From Fomitopsis serialis (taxonomy: Eukaryota; Basidiomycota; Agaricomycetes; Polyporales; Fomitopsidaceae), in contig NW_025955102.1 in assembly GCF_022376445.1 (NCBI RefSeq), forward strand, positions 1 to 64,000: DNA of 64,000 nt, read 5' to 3'. Positions 45,601 to 58,653 of this stretch are shown here, one piece after another. The notes below the pieces were generated by a model. That model had not been told where the DNA came from, made no database searches, and saw nothing but the letters and a program-made list of their open reading frames with translations. The position numbers were made by a program, and so were the translations under genes. Every line of letters begins with the position of its first letter. Position 1 is the stretch's first letter.

Positions 45601-47650
45601 ATAGAAGACGAGACACGCACCCATCATGATACGCCCATTGAAACTCTTGGGACCAACAGCGATCACCACGTAGCTCCCATAGCCCTCCAGCACCTTGCTC
45701 CCACTGACCATGAAACAGTCCGAGTGCCCTCCGGCGTGTTCGCCGTGGCCGTCTCTCGCCCGGACCGCCTCCTCGTAGTCGATCTTCCGGATCGCGTCGC
45801 TCTCACCCGTCGCGCCACTCTCATCGCATCGGACGTTGTGGCCGCCGAGGTAAACACCGTCGCACGGAATGATCTCGCCCGGTTCAAGAAGCGCGATGTC
45901 GCCGACGACGACTTCGTGCACGTCGACGACGCGCTCGTCGCCTGCACGGATAACCTTGACCCCACGTTCTTCCTTTTTCTCATTGAGGGCTTGGAACTGA
46001 CGCTCCTTTTGCCAGTCGTTGATCGAGCCGACAAGGACCTACGGGCGCCAACGCGGTCCAAGAATACAGTCGGAGGTTGCCGAGGCACAACGGGTATGGA
46101 AGGTGAGCAAGAACGAAAGCAGCACCTAGGAAATGTGTACGCACGACAATGAGGATAGCAACAATAATGGCGACACCTTCGACCCAATCTACAGGAGGCT
46201 CGCCAGCTGGCCTTGGTGTACCGAAGTCTTGGAAGAAACCGAGCGCAAGAGACACGACGGCAGCTATACTCAATAGGACCTAAGGAACCGAACCCAAAAG
46301 GTAAGAAGCTCTGATCATATCAAACTGAACAAGCGGCAGAGCGGAACGTACCAAAACCTTATCCTTCAATGCGAGCCACATGAGCTGCAAGAGCGATTTG
46401 GTCTTGCGCACCGGCAGGACATTCGTACCGAAAACGCGTCGCCGTTCCTCCATCGGAGCGTTGTATGCTTTCTCGTCCATCTCTTCCTCACTCTCATCGC
46501 CCGCAGGACGCTGCTTCCCACTGCTAACATCAATCTCGCTCCCGGGCCCTGTCACAACGATACCCGGGACGGGCTCCGTCTCCGTTTGTCCACCTGGATC
46601 TTGCGGTGGTCGGTCATGCCGCTGTCCAGCACTCTCACCTGCACCTGCACCAGACTGTGGATCCGCCGCCTTCTTGATTGCGGCGGCAGACAGACCGTGC
46701 TTCGGATGTGTACCAAGGCCCCTCAGCAGCCCCTTCACGCCGTCCATCTGCTCTAATGAAGAAAGCGACTTCGGATCTACAAGCGACGCCAGCCGGTAGG
46801 GCTTGAAGGCGAACGGCCCAGCATCGAGCGCGTCGTCCGCGGAGAGGTCAAGCGCGGGCCGCGGGGCATCTATGTCGTCGTCGTCGTGGTCCTGGCCGTC
46901 GCCGGTCTTCTTCCCTTTCTTCGACGGCGGCTTGCCGTCATTGTCTTCGGGTGGCTGTGGCGAGATGAGCTTGGCCCGGCTGTGCGCCGAGCCGCTTCGC
47001 GAGCGCATCGTCGTGCCGTCGAACTCGCTCGCCGCGCCGTTCTCGCTCGCCTGGTCGAAGTGCGTGTGCGTGGGGCTCGGCGGCACGCTCAGGGCCCTGT
47101 ACTCGTCCTCGAGCCGGGGGGCGGCTATGCTTACCATGCCGTACTCCGTGAACGGGGCGACGTCCGGCTCGGTGCCGTCCGACCCGACGCTGCTCGCGAC
47201 GCTGCCCTTGCGCTTGTGCTTGTAGCTGGCGTGCGGAGATAGGAGCCCGAGCGAGGAGATGCCGTCCTTCTGTTCGGGCTTGTTGTCGCGCAGCGCGAGC
47301 GAGCTGGCGAAGTGCACGCTGGAGTGCGCGGAGAGCGTCGGGCTCGGAGGGACGTGCTGGGACGAGCCCGCGATGGAACCCGCGTAGGAGGGCGAGGGGG
47401 AGCGATGCCCGAGGGTGGGCGATACGGTGGGCGAATAGGGCGCGTCAAGAGAGGAACGCCTGCCAAAGGCACTGGGTGGCGAAAGGTAGGTAGGCGACGC
47501 GCTCAAAAAAGTCTGGTCAGTAGGGGTGGGCGGCTGGACGTCGAACTCGACGTGTTCATTGTCTACGGGGGCGGCGACGTTGACGGTGGAGGAGAGGTCC
47601 GTGGTGACGATGCTGGGGATTTCAGGCCTGCTGCTGTCGGGCTGGGACAT
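42609..47650 (-). CDS. PMC1: P-type Ca2+-ATPase, PMCA/Pmc1 type
   Basis: Eight exons (46352-47650, 46145-46279, 45621-46038, 45252-45485, 44333-45198, 43281-44277, 42871-43228, 42609-42816) read unbroken as 1504 residues. Motifs are CDESGATGESDAI (actuator), VIVVAVPEGLPLAVTLALA (M4), CTDKTGTLTQN (phosphorylated Asp about 737), KGASEILARKC (nucleotide site), GVTGDGTNDGPALKTADVGF (hinge) and LLWINIIMDTFAALALATD (M6). This is the type IIB calcium pump that moves Ca2+ into the vacuole or out of the cell. The first 430 residues form an unusually long Ser/Pro-rich then acidic cytosolic extension. The C-terminus is about 130 residues after the last membrane segment, and I see no obvious calmodulin site. 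Pmc1 versus another IIB pump cannot be settled from the sequence alone. Confidence 0.93.
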
Positions 47651-50600
47651 GGCGCGGTAGAAGTGCACAGGATGGGGATAGAGGAGGCAAGCGAAACGGA
47701 GAGACTCATAGAGACGGTCGGGCTGAAAAGGGATGCCACCTTGAGGCCGACGTGCTATTTCAACGAGTGCGACCTTTCTACTGGAAGTTTAACACCGCCT
47801 CACCCCATCGGGAACCAGATCTGCCAAGCCCTTCTCAGCGCCACCCTCGCCGTCGTCCCGGGATCCATGTCCGGCTCGACTCAGCTTGCCCCGTTCTGGC
47901 ATCCTCCTCTTCCGCCTCCCTCTGCGGTGCATCCGACGCCGAATCCGCACACCGACGCACCGCCAGACACAGCGACGGCGGCCCTATCGGGACAGCCGCG
48001 GCGCCCCGCCGGCCACCGGCCGAGTGGCCTGCCAGGCGCCCCATCGGCGCGGCGCTCCCGGCAGCTGCGAGACTCATTCCTAAAAGGCGTAGGCACAGCG
48101 TTCAGATGCTTCCGCGTGCATGTTGCCCGTCGCTGTCGACCCTCTCCTTTGTTGCCCGCCACGCTCTGGCCACGGCTGCCTCACTTCCTTTGAACTTCGG
48201 GTGGCACGTTCCCAGGAGCTCCTGCCTCGACGCGTCCCGGTCCCAGTGTTCGGGGCGCTGCGCACGAGCCCGTCGCAGTGCACTGTATCATGTTCCCGAG
48301 CTGCACCGCTCTACATCGCTCATTTTCTCGGGCCTTAACTGACGGCATATACCGCAGTCCCTCTGCTTGCTTGATAGCTGTTCGTCGACGTCCTGTCGAA
48401 TTTTGCCAGTGCCTGGCCAGTGCAACTTGCTCTTGAGATGGCGCGGCGCCCCACCGCAGCCCCTTTGTGCGGGACGCGCGTTTCCACTTTTCCTGTCACG
48501 GGCCGTGTTCTGACGTCCAACATTCGCCGTTTCAGAGACTGGGCTCCTAATAGGCTGCCCACAGACATCATCCACCCCCTGGTAAGTACACCGGTCCACA
48601 GTCGCGCCAATCGATGCCACCCGGGCACTTATCTACTATGAGGCCGTCCAGCAGGTACATCCGTTGATCCCAGAGAGTTCCGCTGCTGCTTCTCATGCAT
48701 GTGTGGCCCGGGTGCCGAGGCTACATTGTCCGTGACTGAATACACCGCCTCGATCGTCTCCCCGCTGCATGGTTTGCGCCGTCCGCACATGTGGGATACG
48801 CGCCAGGGTCAATGACGCAGAAGCCTGGGGTAGAGACATGTGGCCTGGCATGCGCCGTGGCGGATAACGGATCTGCCTCGACTCACGAAGCTCGCGCTGG
48901 TCATGAGCCGATCGTCCCTCGAAGGCCAGGTTGTGCCCCGGAGGCTTTCTTCAAGTTCATCCAGCTCGTGTCCGGCGACGTCATCCATGCTCGCGGCTGC
49001 CGGACCACCGTATCCGGAGCTGCGGCGCTGCGAGGATACCCTGCCTCGCCCCGGTTGACGTGATACGCCCGTGCGTGGGTGTATAGTAGCATTCCGAAGA
49101 CAGCCTCGTTGGTGGGTTGAGGCGATTCGAGATCGGAGGCACGGTGACGAAGGGCACGCTTCGAAGCGCCCGCGCGCAGCGCTGGAGATGATGCGCTCGC
49201 TGCACGATCGAGATACCGATCTTACCGTGCATCGTATGTGGCACACCGGATGCTTCCTGGCTGCCCACCCTCTGCTTGCCACGTCCTTCCGATCCCGCTA
49301 TCCGACCCACCCCCCGACAGGATCGACATCCTGACGCGCTCGGATGCGTGGTCGCAGGTGCCAAGGCGCCCGCTACGATGCGTTGCCGCGTTGCCACCCG
49401 CGGAATGGAGATACCCGAAACGGCTCAGTCCGTAGCATCAGGCAAATCACGCAGAGAATGCGTTCCCACTTAAGTTACAGCGCCGCGGTATTCCTGTGTA
49501 CTTATCTGCGGGCACGGGCCCCGATGGAACACGTATGTACGTACTTGCGCCGCTGCTTTCACCCACCGGCGTAGCTGAGACCACAGAATGCACTCACGCG
49601 CACACATCGTACCTTGGAACGAAGCCACCCGCCCTTCCGGATCCTGGAGCCTGCAGGCAGCATAGGAGGTTATGTCATGGATCCTGGACGGTCTGCCTCA
49701 AGTCTGCCCTGATTCTCCTGTAGAATGGCCGTCCTCGGGAACGCCACAACAGAGCTTGGCCTAGGTCACAAGCGTGTCATAAGGAGGAGCGGGAGTCGCC
49801 TGTGACCTACGCGAGATGTAGCACTGTCCTCCAGGTACAGCTGTCTACTTCTTGGCCTCTAGTTGGTATCGAGTTCTGATATGCATCCAAAGTCCAGTCT
49901 TCTAACGCGCCCGCGCTGGCGTGAAGGAAGACGCATTGAATGATATCATGATCATGATCGCTTCCAAGGACTGCATCGCCCATCGGAGGAGCGCCTCAAT
50001 TCCACGGGGCCGGGCATCTGCGGAAGACTAATATCGAGGGCGGGTGTTGGAAGTGTGACAGGTACGTTGATGCTGTCCTTCGTCCACCACGGCTGATCGG
50101 CACCTCTGCGCAGATGACTTTCCACTCCTTGTCTGTCGGGTTACCGCGCGATGCTGGTGTGACGACCTGATTGTTGTCGGAGCTGCGAAGCTCGAGGCAC
50201 AGCTTCGGTCAAGGACATGATTCTAATATATCTGTAGTACGGATGCGAACGCGGTATGTGTCGAATTCAAAGATCGGGCGGACTTGGGGATCCGGAAGAG
50301 TTCATTGCAGATACTACACCCTCTTATGTAGCATGGAGTCCACCGCGCACAATAGACAACGTGCCGTGGTGCGAAAGTATCGGCACCGTTCTGCAGAGAA
50401 CATAGATTCGCAACCGCGATAGATCACGATCGACGAGGTACTTCGTCCGGCGGCCAGAATTCCACTTTTAGTATATAGACTTCCTGATTTAGGCCGTAAC
50501 ATGCATCCGTCATCAGCGCATCTCGTGTCGATGTCATATGGTCGGCCGTGGAGAAGCCTTCTTGTGTCTGGATCGCTCTCGTTGTGGTCGCGTCTCCAAT

Positions 50601-53600
50601 TGAGTGCTGGCGCGATCGATGCCACAGCGCGGTACATGCCGCCCATGATCGGCGGGTTCGGGCGCGCCCGCCGGCGCTTACGTTGCTTCCATTTGATGGC
50701 GGGCTGCCCCGCCTTGACGTGTACATCCACACTGACCGCCACGGAGTGCGAGCGACTCGGACGGCCTAACGCTCCCACTGATACTCGTGGCTTATTCTGC
50801 AGACCTGGGATACACACATTCGGCCACGCCCGGGACGTCGGCCGCCTGTAGATTATTATGAGAGCGGTATGACTGATATCCGCGAAGCGTTGTTGCTTAT
50901 GCTCTTCGTTCAGGTCGGGTATGACACGAACCTTCGGATATCGAAACCAACGGCCCGCACGTCATACACTGCATGTCACCGCAAGGGCTTGACATTAGAC
51001 CGTTAGAAGGGACGGTGACGTGTCTTACATGTATGTTGCCCACTAAGTACCACGAGATACATTCCTGATGGGCCTCAGCCCAGTGAGGCCCAGCTCGAAG
51101 TCGCTCTCCAAGGCCTCAAAAGCCAGAGAGACAAAGCGTTGTCGCCCTGATGTTCGTCGGTGAATGCTTGGTAGGCTCAGTGTTCACCGCTCACCGCCCA
51201 GTATTGGCATTACTGACCGCCAAACCTTCTTAGCATCTGCCGAGGACGCCCCTAGCCCGCAGCCAGAAGCACAGCCGATGGATTCGGGACTACAGCCTCC
51301 GTAATGCCGCCTCTGACGCGTCGTGGGTTCCGCCTCCCAGTATGTGCTGCGCAGCAGTCACCCGCGCGAGGCTGTGCTCCAGGGGTAAGCAGTCGAAAAT
51401 TGTCCAGTATTTTCAGGAAGCTGACATCGGCCCCGTGCGTGTTATGGTATGCATCTCCCTCCCGCGAAAGCTGAGCTCGTTGGTATACCTGCGACTCAAT
51501 GGACAATCCCGTGGCTGCGAACGAGAGCTGAGTTTTCTCGGGTCCTTTTGGACCAGCGAGTACCAATAACGACCAAGCCGGCTGCCCGTTACGGGCGGAC
51601 AATGCGCCGTGCTGCTTAGCCTCCGGAACTACCGACGTGGAGAAAAGCTCCAGGCTGTGAAAGTCTGAACGATCTGCTGTCATCGGCCCAAGCTGTGGAT
51701 TTTTACCAGACGAACCCGTTCGCGGCTGCTCGATCCGTCCGCACACGCTGGTCTGCATGGCGTTGTCGCATAGCCCCGCTCCGAGTCCCTCAGCACGGCG
51801 CGCAAGGCAATTCGCTTACAGATACAGATGCACCCTCAGGGCGGTGGGTATGCCGTATACTTGGACCCGCAGCTGACCAGGGTACCGCATGTCTGCAGGT
51901 TGGCCTAGTCGTGGAGTTGTGCGCACCCTGGTGAGTGATATTCCCCTGCCTTGGCTTTCCGTGCCCCGGGCGTTGCTGCCGCATCGCCGACTCTTAGACC
52001 GGTTCGACTCGCCACCCCCCAGAATACGAACACAGCATTTCCGGATAGACTTCAGTGGATCTCGACGGGTGCATACAGGGTGCGTCGCATTGCGTTTTCA
52101 CATGTCTTGGCTGACTGGAATGAGACCACGGCACAGCCTTCCTCTCTTGCCGATATCTTTGTCTCAGTGCCCAACACTCGGCAAACTTTTAGCAAACACA
52201 GGACATCGACATCAATTCGTTGTTTCTGTGTACCGTTTCATTATTATTGCCAAAATCTTCGAGGACTGAAGACCTGCTGGTGCGTGGCTTCAATGCCTCA
52301 TTGTTGAGACGAGTGACTGACCCCGGCTGCAGATCAATCGTGGACTCGGACTCGGGCCGCTGCATTCCAAATGCAAATGTCCAGTTCAAACGGTGCTTTG
52401 ATGCTCTCCTGCCATGCATCACCTGCGAGGTGTCTCAGTGTCCGGGGTTTCTGACGTAACCGTGGTAGTCCGAGGATACCCATCCAAATACTACTTGTTT
52501 GCTACCCGTGCCGGACCGGACTGTGGCCTGTGTGGTTCACGATCACCGTACCAGTCTGATGCGCGCTGAACGTCAACACAACACTCCAGCCGGCAGATCG
52601 ACTTCCTGGGCCCGGGAGCAAGATAAGCAAGGCATGGATCGTCTTCATGAAGGTTGACTGATCCAGCGAATGCAGCTCACTCACAGCTGAGTCTACAGCG
52701 TTGGGCCTCGCACAGAAACTGCCTATAGGAGCGGAGGTCACCACACGTTGGTCCGCCGTAGCCAAGGTCGCGGCTGCCCCTCAGCCTGGCCGTCGAGGTC
52801 CGCTGCGTCCGGCGTGATCCATATCAAACCCGCTGGACTCCGCTATGTGTGTTTGGAAGGCGTGGGGCCCGGCGATATGGACCTGGCTGCAAGCATCCAT
52901 ATCGCACAGCCAACTCGAAGCTAACCCGGGAGGTAGATCAACCAACTAACTTTCCAGTCGGTCGGGACGTCTTCGATGCATGGCTCGTCGAGCCACGTCT
53001 ACACGAGCTGCGATACGCGGCAGAAGCGAGGGCTTCCCAGGAACTTGTACTCAATTAGCGTACGCTTCTCCGCACAGCCTTGCGATATGGACAAACTGCG
53101 ACTGAGCTGAGCCGCAAGAATCTGCAGCGACACCGACCGAGTTTCTGGCGAGGTTGATCGCGGTTCACTCGTATTTGGGATGTTGTGAGGCTGTTTGAAG
53201 GTATGTGGTTTTATATCCGATGTATCCACATACTGCAGTCATGAAGCCTAGGCTGAACAGCGTACACAGAAGTCGAAGGCGCGTCGCGCGGTTGCCCGCG
53301 AATTCTCCTTGCGAGTTTCCAGAGCTGGATGACAATTGGCGTACGTTGACCGTGCATGTGGATAGAACTACCTCGGCATACGGTCGATCGTTGCTCATAG
53401 GAGACTAATACGTATACACGGCTGACAAGTAAGGCCGACGATGGGCCCTTCAGCAGGCTAAGTGGACACCTTAAGGAGAGCCGGAAGTACGAGGTGAGAG
53501 ATGATCCCACGCCGTACTAGGGTTATGTCTCCGCCATTGACGACGGCCCACGTACGTACAACACTCAGGGGCCTGAGTAACGGCCGCCTAACAACGATCT

Positions 53601-54382
53601 CACAGCTCTGACACAAATGACATACTCAGCAAGACCGAAGTGTGACCTCGGTATTGCATACGGCTCACCTGCCTGTGTGCACGGCCGTACAGCTCAACAG
53701 TTAGAGACGAATCTCTATGCTGACAGCGAATCAGTCTTCGATGCATGCACTCTGTCAAGCTCATCAGGAACCATTGACGGCGGTTCCGGCTCGGACATAA
53801 TATAGCCAACCTCGTCTCGTTAGCGTCAGGTCCTTTTGCCATTCGAGTCACATACTTACGAAGCGGCTAACGTGTAGAATGGACAAGTCAAAAGCGCTCG
53901 GATCGATGGGCATCATGGGAAAGGCGTTTGTGCTAGCCTGTCAAGGGGTTCCTGAGTAGCCCAAGCCCACATACATGGCCGAGATGTGGACAAGACTGTC
54001 CTCGCACCGCGTATTCGTGGCTGGAAGCGCACGAGACCAGTGTCTAACGAACCACAGTAGGTTCTGCACTGAGTCGACCCAGTTCATAACCATAACAGAT
54101 GCTTCATAAAGACGGCGTATACAAATACCCGCTCCCGAGGAGGCTGTAGCTTCACTTCACAAGGTTATGAGCTAATGGAGGAACGCACACTTGATTCATA
54201 GCCCAAGCCGAGTTGACCTCCAGACAGGGTGCGCCTCACACATGCTGACAGAGCATATTCGTAATAGACTGTGCTAAAAGTACAAGAGCGACATGAACGC
54301 AGTCCTACCGGTGACGCAAGTCAGAGCCATATAGCTTCGCAGTACGTCCAACACTCACCACTGTCCGTGCCGCATGCATTCA
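47651..54382. other. 6.7 kb gene-poor region
   Basis: No open frame here carries a family motif. The longest (for example 51252-51758 minus, 168 codons, and 48809-49282 minus, 157 codons) have no hydrophobic, catalytic or repeat pattern I can name. A minus-strand frame ending near 53165 (start 53398) has one possible membrane segment (LLCTLFSLGFMTAVCGYIGY) but no partner exons. GC content stays high to about 49 kb and then falls. No transposase, integrase or reverse transcriptase motif was recognised, and I could not find terminal repeats by eye. Confidence 0.4.
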
Positions 54383-57300
54383 TTACATCTCATCCAGCAT
54401 TGGAGCTTCAATGTCGAGGTCCAACGGCGTACCAACCGCGCCAAGTTCGACTGGTGCCTTCTCAAGCTCCGGGGCAGCAGCCGGAGCATCGGCTGGCGCA
54501 GGAGGCAATGCAGTGGCCTTCCATCCGTTTCGCCAAGCTGCGAGGCCAGCTATCAGGCCGAACACGTTGATCCATGCCTGCAACAATTGAGTGAGCGAGA
54601 CGAGCACAATGGTCAAACGAATAAGCCAGCGCCAGCAGTAACGGCGACGCGCCGTCTACTCTTCCAGAAGGTTGTATGCCGAGACCGCCATTCGTATGTG
54701 ACGGGCATAAGAGAAAAAGGAAGTGGTACACGTACGTCGTTCTTGAACAAGCCCGCCTCCAACGACCTATGAAACCACGATTGATATTAGTTAAAGTTGT
54801 ACTCAAAGCATTCCACAGTTCTAAACCCTGGAGAGAAGAGGTAGAACGAGTACCAGAAGACACAGAACATCGATATGGCCACGACAAGGTTTCCAGCGAG
54901 CTTAGGAGCCCGTTGGACTGGGACGATAACAGCAATCTCTGACACCGCAACCTTGTGCGTGTCCCATGATGATACTCGCCCCAGGTACGAAGGCCGAAAA
55001 GAGGGGAAAGAGGCGACATGACACGGCTTCTTGGTATTGTGTAGCGCGGGCTGGCGTCCCACTCTGGGTTCTGCACAACTAGAGCCGCCGATGTATGGCT
55101 CTGGCGTCCGGTAACATCCCAACGCTTGTACAAGAACAGTGCGACGGCAACGAGAGACACAGGTCAGACAGAGACCCAGCGAATGACTTCCCGTCGCGTT
55201 CGCAACCCTCGCAGACATACTGCGGAAGGATGACCAAACATTCTCATCGACTGCCCGAGTTCGACGAGACCTAGTCCACAAAAAGCGTGTTGCCGGCGCC
55301 GTTGCGTCGTGGGACGGACCGCGAAATGCATTCTAGATGATGGAAGTGCCTGTACAGCCTCGATAGAACGCCCGTGGGCACCAGCGAACCTTCAGAGCCG
55401 ACCATATCCGCCTTGTCAATTAGCGCAGCCGGAGGAAAGAGGACAGCGAGCGAATGAGAAGTCGCTCAGCGCCATCACGTGTGCATACGGGACACAGCCT
55501 CGTCTATATCTAGAGAGGTTAGGCTCTAGAAAGGACATAGGATGTTCCCTACGGAAGGTTGTGATATGAGGAAGATCGCCACACCCCACCTTGACGCGGC
55601 CACTGACAAATGAACGCGAGAAACGGGCGCGCGATGGACAGTGATGCATAGCCCGATGCAAAGTCAGGGTGTGCGAGGCCGGTTCTATGGAGGAGCATGC
55701 CGCGAATGTGAGTAATGCGGAGGCTCCAGTGGGAGTACCATCAGCCGAATGGTACGACATGGTTGACGAACACGAGGTTCGCGGGCGTATGGAGACACAC
55801 ATCATGGATCCAGAAGGACAAGCTGCAGCAGCCAGTCAAGGGCAAGGGCCGGGCCCGATTAGACGATAATTCAGCAATACGTGCTGTGTCCTATCCGAAC
55901 CTCCGGGTCGTACGGTAGTTCATAGCGGGTTCAAAGATGCAACATATGCAACGACCGGCGATAATGACCATGACGATCAGACAGCCGTCGTCGTCTACCA
56001 AACACAGAGCACGGTCTCAATAATGTTCTCCATTTGCCTGGCCCCTTCGGTGTCTGTGCCCTTCGGACGGGCGCCGGACATGCAAGATATGATGCGGGGC
56101 ACGTATACACGGCGTGCGTATTTTGACTCGAGGGCACGCTCCGAAGGTAAGCGTGTACAGGGTCCAGCCAGATGCCTCCAAGTGGTAAGTTGAATGATAA
56201 CTTAAGAGGCATCTAGCCCAAGGTCGAGACACCGTGCGCGTGCATGACTTTGCGTGACAGTGCGAACACCATTCAAGAACGAAGGACGACAGTAATTGAC
56301 TGCGAGTGTCCAAGTTCGATACGCACCAATGAAGGGCCTGGGGCAGGTAGCCCGCGTTGACAACAACTTCTCCCCAGAACGCGTCCCACCTTTTTCGGAG
56401 CTCCTCCTTTTCAGCGGGGTAGGAGATAGCCTGCTGGACAGCAGTCTCAGATAGCCACACCGGGTCTAGCAAATCAGCGTCACGGACCTTGGACTTGCCC
56501 ACAGCCTTCTCGCGCATCTTCAGCAGATTGAAGTCCTCCTTGAGGTGCACGAACTGCAGGAGGATGTACGCAGCCCAGAAGCGGCACGACCAGAGCGCGA
56601 ACGCGCCCCTGTTGAGCGTGACGAGCTTCCCGCTAGGCTTCGACGCGACGAACGGGATGAGCGACGCGAGTGTCGGGAGGGCGAATGTAGCGGGGATGAT
56701 GTCGTGCGCGAGCATGTAGTAGGTGTGCTCGAGCGGGTAGTACGCAAGCATCGCCCAACCTTGGAACCGCTCGATGGTGAGAAGCTTGCGAGTCGGCGGC
56801 GGGTTGCGCTCGATTGCGGTGAGCCATTGGACAATGGGTAGAAGACCTGTGAAATGCAAAGTGGTGAATGCTCAGTACTTCGGATGTCAATGACGTCGTG
56901 TGCGCAGCTCGGAGACCAAAAGTCGCGTCTGAATGCAACAAGGCCTATGGCCTCTTGCGCGCAAGCCCATGATGGATGGTAAGGTGAGTCCAGGACACGA
57001 ACCCCACAACCGGAACAACATTCTTGCGTCGCCCGCAAGGCCCGCCAACTTGGTCATGCCTGTCGCCGCAGTGCTGACAGGGGCCGCTCTCATCCCTGCG
57101 CGATGTTGCATGCGAGCACGGAAGTGTAAGAATGGAACAGTCAGCTTCAGGGTATATTCAAGAAGCTGTATGAGACCCTCATCAGCAGAGGAATCGGACA
57201 ATAACGCATGGAAATCGGGTAGTTGGAGGTGCACCGACCATGAACAGTTTGCTGGGAACCCAGACAACGTTAAACATGGTTTCTCGGTAACAAAATAATT

Positions 57301-57440
57301 CCGACTGACTCGCTTCCACTCCATGTACTCAGGTATCGCACGAGATGGCTCAAAGTTTCCGACGGAGGTACGAGCGCGAACGACCCGAAGGTCAGGTCTT
57401 CGATGCGAGCCAACGTGAGCGCTTTCGGCGGCCGCGACAT
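54383..57440 (-). CDS. PEX11: PEX11-family peroxisome division protein
   Basis: Six exons (57310-57440, 57239-57251, 57003-57165, 56327-56846, 54736-54766, 54383-54577) give an unbroken 350-residue protein. Phrases in order are HLVRYLSTWSGSDKLFM, FLHFRARMQHRAGMRAA, DARMLFRLWGLLPIVQWL, RFQGWAMLAYYPLEHTYYML, VNAGYLPQALHWSLEAGLF and WINVFGLIAGLAAWRNGWKA, ending in a Pro/Ala-rich then acidic tail. PEX11 proteins remodel the peroxisome membrane before fission. Exon 2 is only 13 nt. Exons 4 and 5 are separated by a 1560 nt intron (donor GTGCGT after HW, acceptor TTTCATAG), while the other introns are about 59-215 nt. The junction codon TG|G restores Trp exactly, so I trust this splice. Confidence 0.92.
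54767..56326. other. Anomalously long PEX11 intron
   Basis: 1560 nt between two PEX11 exons that join perfectly. On the minus strand, close to the acceptor, a frame encodes a hydrophobic stretch (NLVVAISMFCVFWYSFYLFS), and around 55160 another reads LVAVALFLYKRWDVTGRQ. These could be exons of a decayed or nested membrane-protein gene. No transposon motif or flanking repeat was recognised. Confidence 0.6.
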
Positions 57441-58653
57441 TCTGAAAAAGCGGAAGTTAAGTGGGGAGACTGTGCAAGTAGTAGTTCTGCGTTCGAGACG
57501 CGTTAGCAGTGGGACGACAGCGAGAGAACGCGACGGTTGCAAGGAGAGGCTGATATACGGCCGTTCGCTCCGTGCGGGGCAGCGTCAAGAGCATCCGGGG
57601 TTCGATAACACGTGCCACTGCTTGAGCGCCGTCAACGAGGTGGGAAACGCTTACGTACGCGTCGCGCAGCCTTAAAACGCGCGTCTTCGCGTCGCAAAAA
57701 CTTAATAGAACAAATCCTGGGGACACAAAAGTTCGGGCTCGGTGGTTGCTCTTCCGTCTCCTTGTCCGCGTTCCCGTCCCCTAGAACGAAATACGGCACC
57801 TCTCAGGAGGTGCTGGGGCCCTTCTCTGATGTCTGGGAGCTCGTCTGTTTGACTCGTCTGTCCGCTGTTTTGGAGGCATCGCTTCGGCTGGCGCTCATGA
57901 CGATACGGCGGTGGATTGGGAGGATGGGTTTCTGTGTTGGAGAGGCCGACATCCTGTTGCAGTAGTTCAGAGTATGTCATGAATATAATCTGTTGGAGAT
58001 GCCTCAGCAGTGCGATTTCCCTGGTGATGGGTCGATGAACGTCGATGTGTCTACGCCTTGGGTATGTGCGTGATATTGATTCACTGTATATCGAGGATTT
58101 GATGAACAAGATCACCTCCGAGCAGAACAATAATTGCGCGCCGACCATTCGCATCAGGATAACAGGAATGGGGCCTTGGTCGGGGATCTGCAATGGGTGC
58201 TGCGGTGGTCGATTGACTATGTATGACACGCTTGACACCGTATCAAGCGTGGACATGCGTCCTACGATTTTGCAACGCGTGTAGACGTCTTTGAACCCCT
58301 TCATTGGCGTGTTGGATCTGTGATACATAGGTGTTGACCGTCTCAGAAGCCACAACGTCCGCGCGGTGGCATGACAGGCCTCATGATAACTTGGTCTTGG
58401 CTCAATCCTGGTCTCGAGGAAGCTGATTCAAATTTCTCCTTGCGACGGCCCGCGTGATGTATGATCATCGGACAAAGTGTTGTATACACTGGCGCACACG
58501 GTTCCGAACAGTCCTGTCAAATGAAAGCATCGAGTTCTCCACGGCACGTTCAAGACGTTCTCCTTGACCCTCACCTCATACCCTTCGTGAGGCCTCAACG
58601 CCTCTCAGCCCACACTCCTTCGGCAGCCGACGTTCACTGACTAAAAAGAAACG
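57441..58653. other. Intergenic, divergent promoters
   Basis: Upstream regions of PEX11 (minus) and AP2 (plus). Two overlapping frames on opposite strands (57612-57965 and 57702-58355) have no motif. Nothing else supported. Confidence 0.45.

Noticed and set aside
47312..48193. 293-codon plus-strand frame
   Set aside because: Its first part is antisense to exon 1 of the Ca2+-ATPase and the rest is low-complexity GC-rich DNA without motifs.
47651..54382. Intact transposon in the gene-poor block
   Set aside because: No transposase, integrase or reverse-transcriptase motifs were found in any frame, and no terminal repeats could be identified by eye. A whole-genome repeat search would be needed to claim one.
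57235..57251. 17 nt version of PEX11 exon 2 (donor GTGCAC)
   Set aside because: It puts the next exon out of frame. The 13 nt version (donor GTCGGT) gives KLFM followed by LLEYTLKL, matching the family spacing.
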